Source of the DNA: Chloroflexota bacterium
GTDB lineage: Bacteria > Chloroflexota > Limnocylindria > QHBO01
Direction of reading: 5' to 3'
DNA length: 11,880 bases
Assembly (NCBI GenBank): GCA_024636135.1
Contig: JAGXHP010000139.1
Location: forward strand, 1-11,880
Part shown: positions 1-7,672 of the stretch, piece by piece
Numbering within the stretch: position 1 is the stretch's first letter
Layout: the number at the start of each line of letters is the position of its first letter
Translations under genes and position numbers: made by a program
Notes under the pieces: generated by a model
The model's database searches: none
Told to the model about the DNA's origin: nothing
The model's input: the letters and a program-made list of their open reading frames with translations, nothing else

Positions 1-773
1 ATCGTCAGGCCGCGGCCGAGGCGCTCGAACGCGCGGCCGATGCCATGCGCGACGCGACACGTGACCGCCAGCTGCAGCGAGACGTGGCGCGGGCCCAGTC
101 GGCCCTCCAGGACGGCGCGCGACAGGTCGCGCGTGCGGGACAGCCCACGGGCGCGAGCACCGGGCAGCCTGGCTCGTCGGGCCAACCCGGAACTTCCGGT
201 CAGCCCGGTGGTTCGGGTCAACCGGGCAGCTCTGGCCAGCCCGGAGGCTCCGGCCAACCGGGCAGCTCTGGCCAGCCGGGCAGCTCGGGCCAGCCGGGCA
301 GCTCGGGTCAGCCCGGTGGTCAGCCAGGCGGTCAGCCAGGCGGCCAGCCAGGGAGTCAGCCCGGCAGTCAGCCGGGCAGTCAGCCCGGGAGCGGCGGTCA
401 GCTGGGCGGCGGAGGCGGCACCAGCGTGCGGCGCATCCCGGGCGGCGGACTGCGGACCGGTGGGTTCGACGGCCCGACATCGGGCAACCAGGGTTCGGAG
501 ACCGACGGCGAGGGCAGCGTGCTCTCGGACTTCGAGCGCTTCGGCCGTCCCGGTGATCCGGACTTCATCGCGGGCAGTGGCGGGAACGGCGGCACGGACC
601 AGCAGGGCTCCGGCTCCGGCGTCGGCTTCGACAACGACAGCGTCGTCCCGTATGCATCGGTGTTCGACCTGTTCCACGACTACGCGCAGTCCGCGCTGGA
701 TCGGCAGCAGGTGCCGATCACATTGAAGGACTTCGTCCGAGACTACTTCTCCCGCCTCGAACCGAGCGAGTAA
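1..773 (+). CDS. Collagen-like/Gly-Gln-Pro repeat protein, 3' part of gene (N-terminus outside window)
   Basis: The reading frame is open from the window edge (first full codon at 3) to a TAA at 771-773, so the ATG at 45 is probably internal and the gene starts upstream. The visible protein has four parts. First is an Ala/Arg/Glu/Gln-rich helical stretch of about 45 residues that looks coiled-coil or amphipathic. Next is a Gly-Gln-Pro repeat tract (162-389). Then comes a Gly/Ser/Asp-rich linker. Last is a folded-looking C-terminal segment of about 45 residues, with PYASVFDLFHDY near its start and LKDFVRDYFSRLEP at its end. From memory, similar C-termini occur in proteins encoded beside moxR in Chloroflexota, but I could not verify this. 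The stop lies 11 nt before the moxR start, so the two are probably co-transcribed. Whether the repeat lies inside or outside the membrane cannot be told without the N-terminus. I assign no function. Confidence 0.8.
   Translation, partial: RQAAAEALERAADAMRDATRDRQLQRDVARAQSALQDGARQVARAGQPTGASTGQPGSSGQPGTSGQPGGSGQPGSSGQPGGSGQPGSSGQPGSSGQPGSSGQPGGQPGGQPGGQPGSQPGSQPGSQPGSGGQLGGGGGTSVRRIPGGGLRTGGFDGPTSGNQGSETDGEGSVLSDFERFGRPGDPDFIAGSGGNGGTDQQGSGSGVGFDNDSVVPYASVFDLFHDYAQSALDRQQVPITLKDFVRDYFSRLEPSE
162..389 (+). repeat. In-frame tandem repeat: 18-bp units (GQPGSS) then 12-bp units (GQPG/SQPG)
   Basis: Eight consecutive 18-bp units (162-305) encode GQPG followed by SS, TS or GS. They read as uninterrupted Gly-X-Y triplets, 16 in all plus one more GQP. 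From 306 the period changes to 12 bp: four GQPG units followed by three SQPG units up to 389. The copies differ at synonymous positions (for example ggc/ggt/gga and cag/ccg contexts) but stay in frame, which indicates selection on the protein. The triplet part fits a collagen-like sequence; the four-residue part cannot form a collagen helix and is more likely a flexible linker. Confidence 0.9.
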
Positions 774-775
774 CC

Positions 776-781
776 AGAGGA
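776..781 (+). promoter_or_regulatory. Shine-Dalgarno-like AGAGGA before moxR
   Basis: AGAGGA lies just upstream of the ATG at 785, with only 3-4 nt between. The spacing is short, but this is the clearest ribosome binding site in the + strand operon and supports the 785 start. Confidence 0.5.
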
Positions 782-784
782 CCC

Positions 785-1807
<1,023 letters not shown>

Positions 1808-1817
1808 CCGGCGCGCC

Positions 1818-1842
1818 GATCGTATATCCCGTATATACGATC
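1818..1842 (+). promoter_or_regulatory. Perfect 10-bp inverted repeat, AT-rich, between moxR and the DUF58 gene
   Basis: The arms GATCGTATAT (1818-1827) and ATATACGATC (1833-1842) are exact reverse complements around a 5-bp spacer, CCCGT. This is the most AT-rich spot in the intergenic gap of a GC-rich window and ends 8 nt before the ATG of the DUF58 gene. It could be a dimeric repressor operator, an RNA hairpin controlling translation of the next gene, or an RNA processing site. It also contains TACGAT (1836-1841), which fits a TANNNT -10 box at leaderless distance from the ATG. No T-tract follows, so it is not a typical intrinsic terminator. The repeat is seen directly; its role is inferred. 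Confidence 0.6.
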
Positions 1843-1850
1843 CCGAGCCC

Positions 1851-2741
1851 ATGACAACCGCCGAGCGAGCCCCGTTCTTCGACGAGGCGTTCCTCCGACG
1901 GCTCGAGCAGCTCGAGCTCGCCTCGCGCCGCATGACCGCGGGGCGGATGAAGGGCGAGCGGCGCAGCGTTCGGCGCGGCCAGAGCGTTGAATTCGCCGAC
2001 TACCGCAACTACGCGGCCGGCGACGACCTGCGACAGCTCGACTGGAACGCGTACGCCCGGCTCGAGAAGCTGTTCGTCAAGCTCTTCGTGGAAGAGGAGG
2101 ACGTCACCGTCCACGTGCTCGTGGACGCGTCGCGATCGATGGACTACGGCGAGCCGAACAAGCTGGATGCGGCGCGCCGGGCGGCCGCAGCCCTCGGGTA
2201 CCTGGGGCTGGCGAGCATGGACCGCGTCAGCGTGGCCTTCCTTGGCGATGGCGAGGCGAGTGGCATGCGCCCGATGCGCGGCAAGCGCCGGGCGCTCGAG
2301 CTGTTCCGCTTCCTCGCGGAGCCTCGCTCCGAGCGACTGACCGGCCTGGCGTCGGCCGCGCGCTCGTACGCCGGTCGCCTGCGCGGGACGGGGCCGCTGA
2401 TCCTCATCAGCGATCTCATGGACCCCGGCTACCTCGACGCCCTTCGTGACCTGGCCGGCACGCGCTGCCAGCTCTCGGTCCTTCACCTGCTGGCTCCCGA
2501 TGAGCTCGAGCCCGAGGTGGCCCCGGACGCGCGCCTGGTCGACAGCGAGACCGGCCACGCCGTCGAGGTCTCCGGCGACGACGACCTGGTCGACCGCTAC
2601 CGCGCCCGGTTGAGTGAGTGGCAGGCCGAGATCTCTAGCTTCGTGAGCCGGCGCGGCGGGGCGTACGTCGCGGTGCCCTCGGACCTCGACCTAGCCGACC
2701 TGCTGTTCGACGTCCTGCGCCGGCGGCGGGTGGTCGAATGA
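1851..2741 (+). CDS. DUF58 domain-containing protein (VWA-like)
   Basis: This 296-residue protein matches the DUF58 family in length and layout. The family signature is clear: RRGQSVEFADYRNYAAGDDL (41-60) followed by RQLDWNAYAR (61-70). A VWA-like fold follows, with MIDAS residues DASRS (92-96), a candidate Thr at 164 and a candidate Asp at 188 in LISDLMD. No signal peptide or convincing membrane segment is visible, so it is probably cytosolic. DUF58 proteins are regularly encoded directly downstream of moxR and are thought to work with it as an AAA+/VWA pair. The gene follows a 43-nt gap holding a palindrome, and it overlaps the next gene by 4 bp (ATGA), implying translational coupling. No strong ribosome binding site precedes the ATG. 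The client is unknown. Confidence 0.93.
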   Translation: MTTAERAPFFDEAFLRRLEQLELASRRMTAGRMKGERRSVRRGQSVEFADYRNYAAGDDLRQLDWNAYARLEKLFVKLFVEEEDVTVHVLVDASRSMDYGEPNKLDAARRAAAALGYLGLASMDRVSVAFLGDGEASGMRPMRGKRRALELFRFLAEPRSERLTGLASAARSYAGRLRGTGPLILISDLMDPGYLDALRDLAGTRCQLSVLHLLAPDELEPEVAPDARLVDSETGHAVEVSGDDDLVDRYRARLSEWQAEISSFVSRRGGAYVAVPSDLDLADLLFDVLRRRRVVE

Positions 2742-4702
2742 TTGCGCCCCTTGCCCTCATCGGCCTCCTCAGTCTGCCGATCATCGTCGCCTTCTACATG
2801 CTGCGGCTGCGACGCCGCGACGTGCCGGTGGGCTCGACGTTTCTTTGGCAGCAGCTGATCCGCGATGTCGAAGCCAACGCCCCATGGCAGAAGCTGCGGT
2901 TCAGCTGGCTCCTCCTCGTCCAGCTGCTGATTGCCGCGATCGTGGTGACAGCCGCTGCCCGCCCATTCAGCGCGGTCGAATCGGATCTGGCCGCCAACGT
3001 GGTGCTCATCGTGGACACGAGCGCCTCGATGGCGACCCGGACCGACGACGAAGACCGCATGGCGCTGGCGCGCGACCGAGCCCGCGACGTCGTCGATCGG
3101 CTGCCGGTCGGCGGGCACATCACCGTCGTGGCCGCCGCGGACAGCGCCGAGGTGGTCGTCAGCGAGACCGATGATGCCGATGCAGCGATCGAGGCCATTG
3201 AAGCGATCGAGGCCACGCAGCTGCCCGGCGACCTGACGGACGCGTTTGCCCTCGCATCAGCGCTGGCCCGGCGCGACAGCGACTCCACCGTTGTCGTGGT
3301 GACCGACGCCGCGGGCGACCGGCTGCCCGATCTCGGCGTCGGCGCGCCGGTGGTGGTCGAACGCGTCGGCGGCACGGACGCGAACCAGGCGATCGCCGCT
3401 CTGTCGGCACTGCGTCGCGCCGGTGGCGCGCAGCTCGACCTCTTCGTCGCCGTTTCCAACCCATCGGCGGTTGACGCCACCCGGCGGCTGGAGATCTACG
3501 CGGACGGAGCCCTGGTCGATGCCCGCGAGCTCACGATCCCCGCCGGCCAGCGTTCGGAGGCCCTGGTGAGCACCGTCCCCGGCGCGGCCACCGTGATCGA
3601 GGCGCGGCTGGCGGGTGTGGACGCGCTGATCACCGACGACCGCGCCTTCGCCATCGCGCCTGCGGAGGTCACGACCCGCGCCCTGCTGGTCGGGAGCGGC
3701 AGCGCGTACCTCGAGAACGCTCTCGCCCTCCTGCCACGGCTCGAGCTGTATGCCGTCGACGAGGATGGCTATGCCGACGCGGTCGCCGAGGCAGCCGATG
3801 CCGGCGAACCCTACGGCCTCGTGGTGTTCGATGGGATGGTCCCGCCCACCGCCCCGACGATCCCGGCGCTGTACATCGACCCCGATGACGACGGCCCCTT
3901 CGGCGCGATCGACGGACGGATCGCGAACCCGGTGATCGCGCGGGTGGATCCCGAGGAGCCGATCCTGCGCTTCGTCGATCTCTCGACGGTCCACGTCGGT
4001 CGAACGCGCGAGGTCACGCTGTCCGCCGGCATCCGTGCCGCGGTCTCGACCAGCGGCGGCACGCCGATGATCGCCGTGGGCGAGGAGAGCGGACGCCGAG
4101 TCGGGTTCATCGGATTCGACCTCGGCGAGTCGGACCTGCCGCTGCAGGTCGCCTTCCCGCTGCTCATGAGCAACCTCGCTGACTACCTGCTCCCCGCCAC
4201 CGATGGCATCCTGCCGTCGTCGATGCGGCTCGGCGAGTCCGTCAGCGTCGCGGTCGATCCCCGCATCGATCGCCTCGCCCTCGAGACGGTCGGCACCAGC
4301 GGCCTCCCCGGCGCGGGCACGCAGGCTGTCGAGGTGCCGGTCGTGGGCGGACGCGCCACGATTCCCGGCGCCGAACTCGTCGGCCTGCGCGAGCTCCGCG
4401 CCCGGAGCGAGGTCGCGGAGCTCGACGACACCAGCCTGGGTCGGACCGCGGTCAACCTGTTCAGCGTCGACGAGTCGGACGTTCGCCCCGACGACCCCCA
4501 GCGCATCGTCGAGATGGGTCGCGTGAGCGCGGCCGATGATCCGTCCACGCAACCGACCCGCGCTGAGTGGTGGTGGCCGCTGGCTCTTGCCGCGCTCGGG
4601 CTGTTGCTGGTCGAATGGATGCTGTTCCATCGGCCCACCCGGCGAAGCATCCAGCGCGCGATGCGCGCCATGCCTCAGCCACTCGGCGCGCGACCGCGAT
4701 GA
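2738..4702 (+). CDS. BatA-like membrane VWA protein
   Basis: This 654-residue protein has the aerotolerance-type (BatA) N-terminus: a hydrophobic helix (about 3-20), then LRLRRRDVPVGSTFLWQ (22-38) and a second helix (about 56-75). A VWA domain follows, with MIDAS motif DTSAS (93-97), Thr at 167 and Asp at 190. The middle of the protein contains beta-rich, probably extracytoplasmic, domains. RRVGFIGFDLGESDLPLQVAFP (453-474 region) is typical of the GATase-like part of such proteins. A third membrane helix (about 611-629) lies near the C-terminus, followed by a basic cytosolic tail. It is probably an inner-membrane partner of the MoxR ATPase, presenting a metal-binding VWA domain. The start overlaps the upstream stop (ATGA), and the same ATGA arrangement links it to the next gene. 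It differs from classical batA in its long C-terminal half, so I give no symbol. Confidence 0.9.
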   Translation: MIAPLALIGLLSLPIIVAFYMLRLRRRDVPVGSTFLWQQLIRDVEANAPWQKLRFSWLLLVQLLIAAIVVTAAARPFSAVESDLAANVVLIVDTSASMATRTDDEDRMALARDRARDVVDRLPVGGHITVVAAADSAEVVVSETDDADAAIEAIEAIEATQLPGDLTDAFALASALARRDSDSTVVVVTDAAGDRLPDLGVGAPVVVERVGGTDANQAIAALSALRRAGGAQLDLFVAVSNPSAVDATRRLEIYADGALVDARELTIPAGQRSEALVSTVPGAATVIEARLAGVDALITDDRAFAIAPAEVTTRALLVGSGSAYLENALALLPRLELYAVDEDGYADAVAEAADAGEPYGLVVFDGMVPPTAPTIPALYIDPDDDGPFGAIDGRIANPVIARVDPEEPILRFVDLSTVHVGRTREVTLSAGIRAAVSTSGGTPMIAVGEESGRRVGFIGFDLGESDLPLQVAFPLLMSNLADYLLPATDGILPSSMRLGESVSVAVDPRIDRLALETVGTSGLPGAGTQAVEVPVVGGRATIPGAELVGLRELRARSEVAELDDTSLGRTAVNLFSVDESDVRPDDPQRIVEMGRVSAADDPSTQPTRAEWWWPLALAALGLLLVEWMLFHRPTRRSIQRAMRAMPQPLGARPR

Positions 4703-7668
4703 CGATGCCGTTCGCCTTCTCCGATCCGGCGTGGCTGTGGCTGCTGATCCCGGCCATGGCCGTGGTGGGGATCGGGTGGTTCACGGCGTCGCGCACCCTG
4801 CCCCGGGCGCGGCGCATGGCGTCGCTCATCATCCGCATGGCTCTCGTCACGGCCCTGGTGCTGGCACTGTCCGGCGCGCGGCTCGCGCTTCCGTCGGACC
4901 GGCTGAGCGTCGTGTTCCTGCTCGACGGGTCGGCCTCGATGCTCGACGCCACCCGTGAGGAGCTCGTCAATTGGGCACGGGCCAGCGTCCGCGAGATGCC
5001 GGAGGGTGATACGGCGGGGGTCGTCGTGTTCGGGGCGAACGCGCTGGTCGATCGGCTGCCATCGGCGCTGGATCAGCTCGCCGACCCCGAGTCCGAGCCG
5101 GTCGTCGGCGCGACCGACGTGGCGGCCGCCGTCCGCCTGGCTGCCGCGATCCTGCCGAGCGGCTTCCAGCAACGGCTCGTCCTGCTGTCGGATGGCAACG
5201 ACACGTCGGGGCAGGCCGATGACGCGATTGCCGCAGCGGCGGCTCGCGGCGTCCGGCTCGATGTCGTGACCCCGGCCGACGAGTCGGCCGCGGAGGTGCT
5301 GGTCGACGCGGTGGATGCGCCGCCGGGCGCACGGGTCGGCGAGACCATCGACCTGGTGGTGCGGCTGCGCTCGACGATCGGCACGCAGGCCACGCTGCGG
5401 CTGCTGGCGGACGGCGAGACGGTCGCCACCCGTGATCTCGAGCTGGAGCCCGGCATCACGACGCTGCCCTTCTCGGTGACGGCTGCCGAACCGGGCTTCC
5501 ACGTCTTCCGCGCCGTCATCGAGTCGCCGGTCGATCGTTTCGCGCAGAACAACGCCGCAGACGCCTACGTGCTCGTGACCGGGGAGCCGCAGATCCTCGT
5601 CGCAACCGATGACGCAATACGAGCCGCCGACCTGGTTGCGTCGCTCGGCGAGGGGAGCCTCGAGGTGACCGTCGTGCCGGCGGGGGGCGTCCCCTCGTCC
5701 CTCGCCACGCTCGCCGGCTACGACGCGGTGGTTCTCGACAACGTGGAAGCCACCGACCTCGGCGACGCGACCATGGCGACGCTCCAGGTCTACGTTCGGG
5801 ACCTCGGCAAGGGTCTCGTCATGCTCGGCGGCCGTGGCAGCTTTGGGGCCGGCGGCTACATCGGAACCCCGATCGAGGAGGCACTGCCCGTCTACATGAC
5901 GGTGCGCGACCGAGAGCGCTCGCCGGACGTGGCGATGGTCGCCGTGGTCGACAAGTCGGGCAGCATGGCCGACTGCCACTGCACCGGCGACTCGCGCGAC
6001 AACGCGAACCCGTCGGGCCAGCGCGGATTCGAGAAGGTCGATATCGCACGCGAAGCCATCCTGCGCGCGGCCGAGGCCATGGCGCCGACCGACCAGCTCG
6101 GCGTGGTCGCGTTCGACCAGAACGCGCACTGGGCGGTCCGGACCGCGCCGATCGACTTCGGCGCCCTCGACGCCGGCATCGGCTTCCCGGCCGACGGCAA
6201 CACGAACATCTACGCCGGGCTCAAGGCCGCCTACGACGACCTGGTCGACAACCCCGCCTCGCTGCGCCACATCATCCTCATCACCGATGGGTGGTCGACG
6301 CACGGCGCCTACGACGACCTGCTCGATGACATGCGCGCCGCGGGCATCACCCTGTCGACCATCGGCACGGGCGGCGGCTCAGCGGGCCTCCTCGAGCGGC
6401 TGGCCGAGGAATCCGGCGGACGGTATTACGACGCGGCCGACGCCACCACGATCCCCGACATCTTCCTGCGCGAGACCATCCGCACGGCCGGCGAGCAGAT
6501 CGTGGAGGAGACCTTCCAGCCGATCCCCTCCTCGTCCTCGGAGATCCTCGACGGCCTGGATGCCGGCCGCCTGCCCCAGCTGCTGGGTTACAACGCCACG
6601 ACGGCGAAGGGCAGTGCCACGGTCGCCCTCCTCACCGGTCGCGAGGACCCGCTGCTGGCCCAGTGGCAGTACGGCCTGGGACGCGCGGCCGCCTGGACGT
6701 CCGACACGCGCCAGCAGTGGGCGACGCCGTGGATCGGCACCCCCGAATTCGGCACCCTCACCGCGCAGCTCGTGGCCTGGACTCTCCCCCCGCAGGACGC
6801 CGAGGGCATCGACGTGCGCTTCAGCCCCGGGGAGCGTGGCGAGCTCAACGTCGAGGTCACGTCGTTCGACGACGATGCCGGTCCCCGCAACTTCTATCGC
6901 ACCGTGCTGCGCCTGGTCTCGCCGGACCTCGAGCCGACCCAGACGGTGCTCGAACAGGTCGGACCGGGCCGCTACTCCGGAACGGTGCGGGCCGACGCCC
7001 AGGGCGCGTACCTGGTCCGGGTGGCGCAGACCTTCGAGGACGAGACCGGAACGGACGCCGCCAGTCGCACCCTCGGGATCGTGTCGCCGGCCGCCGAGGA
7101 GTACCGGCGGCTCGGGGTCGACGGCGAGGCGCTGGCCGCATTTGCCGCATCGGGTCGCGGCCTTGAGCGCGCGCTAGACGACGAGGCGGCGCCGGCATCG
7201 GTCTGGACGCATGACATCGAGGCCGATGCCTTCCCGACCCCGATCTGGCCGTGGCTGCTGCTGCTGGCGATCGTGCTCGTCCCGATCGACGTCGGCGTCC
7301 GGCGCGTCGCGCTCAGCGGAGGGGACTTCCGGCGCGCTCGGACCTGGGCCGCACGCCGCGTGGGGCTCGGGCGCACCGAGCCGGAACCCGTGGCCGGACT
7401 GGCCGAGCTGCGTGCCGCGCGGGAGCGCATGGCGCGCCGCAGCGAGCGCGCGAGCGCCCCGACGACCACGGATTCCAGGCCCGATCCGACCGTTCCGGCG
7501 AGCGCACCGCCACCGCCACCCCGGCCGCCACGGCCGCGGCCAACGCCCCCCTCCAGCCCGCCGCCGGCATCTGCGCCACCGACGGTGGAGTCTCCGAAGC
7601 CGCCGGCAGCCGACGCTCCTGCCGAGACGCTTGCTGAGCGCCTGGCGCGCCGACGACGGGGCGGCTGA
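4699..7668 (+). CDS. Membrane protein with two VWA domains and a GATase1-like domain
   Basis: This is a 989-residue protein if started at the ATG of the ATGA overlap (4699); the next in-frame ATG is at 4705. An upstream in-frame ATG at 4567 would add 44 residues ahead of the membrane helices, inside the preceding gene, and is unlikely. Helices lie at about 9-28 and 42-60. The first VWA has MIDAS DGSAS (76-80), T139 and D165. A GATase1-like segment (about 298-400, MLGGRGSFGAGGY) is interrupted by a second VWA with DKSGS (418-422), T502 and D530, and resumes around 625-697 (WQYGLGRAAAWTSD). The nucleophile-elbow cysteine expected of an active glutamine amidotransferase is absent, so catalysis is unlikely. 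A further helix (about 848-866) precedes a basic, Pro-rich tail (about 920-975) ending in ERLARRRRGG. It is probably the large envelope component of the MoxR/VWA module. Confidence 0.9.
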   Translation: MTMPFAFSDPAWLWLLIPAMAVVGIGWFTASRTLPRARRMASLIIRMALVTALVLALSGARLALPSDRLSVVFLLDGSASMLDATREELVNWARASVREMPEGDTAGVVVFGANALVDRLPSALDQLADPESEPVVGATDVAAAVRLAAAILPSGFQQRLVLLSDGNDTSGQADDAIAAAAARGVRLDVVTPADESAAEVLVDAVDAPPGARVGETIDLVVRLRSTIGTQATLRLLADGETVATRDLELEPGITTLPFSVTAAEPGFHVFRAVIESPVDRFAQNNAADAYVLVTGEPQILVATDDAIRAADLVASLGEGSLEVTVVPAGGVPSSLATLAGYDAVVLDNVEATDLGDATMATLQVYVRDLGKGLVMLGGRGSFGAGGYIGTPIEEALPVYMTVRDRERSPDVAMVAVVDKSGSMADCHCTGDSRDNANPSGQRGFEKVDIAREAILRAAEAMAPTDQLGVVAFDQNAHWAVRTAPIDFGALDAGIGFPADGNTNIYAGLKAAYDDLVDNPASLRHIILITDGWSTHGAYDDLLDDMRAAGITLSTIGTGGGSAGLLERLAEESGGRYYDAADATTIPDIFLRETIRTAGEQIVEETFQPIPSSSSEILDGLDAGRLPQLLGYNATTAKGSATVALLTGREDPLLAQWQYGLGRAAAWTSDTRQQWATPWIGTPEFGTLTAQLVAWTLPPQDAEGIDVRFSPGERGELNVEVTSFDDDAGPRNFYRTVLRLVSPDLEPTQTVLEQVGPGRYSGTVRADAQGAYLVRVAQTFEDETGTDAASRTLGIVSPAAEEYRRLGVDGEALAAFAASGRGLERALDDEAAPASVWTHDIEADAFPTPIWPWLLLLAIVLVPIDVGVRRVALSGGDFRRARTWAARRVGLGRTEPEPVAGLAELRAARERMARRSERASAPTTTDSRPDPTVPASAPPPPPRPPRPRPTPPSSPPPASAPPTVESPKPPAADAPAETLAERLARRRRGG

Positions 7669-7672
7669 GCCC

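Noticed and set aside
162..389. Possible CRISPR or non-coding satellite repeat
   Set aside because: The units are contiguous, have no spacers, are multiples of three, and keep a reading frame encoding GQPG with synonymous variation.
40..726. Alternative + frame of 228 codons across the repeat
   Set aside because: It is open only because of the repeat and GC bias, encodes a Ser/Arg/Ala-rich sequence, and overlaps the frame with the sensible C-terminal domain.
1818..1842. Palindrome as an intrinsic terminator after moxR
   Set aside because: The stem is mostly A/T with no following T-tract, and the downstream gene clearly belongs to the same module.
3189..3218. Short repeat encoding AIEAIEAIEA in the BatA-like protein
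   Set aside because: It is only three copies of a three-residue unit in a predicted helix, not distinctive enough to count as a repeat element.
3257..6303. Two long minus-strand frames (3257-4630 and 4675-6303) opposite the VWA genes
   Set aside because: Both are in the codon-mirrored frame of real genes with clear MIDAS motifs, and neither shows a recognisable domain.
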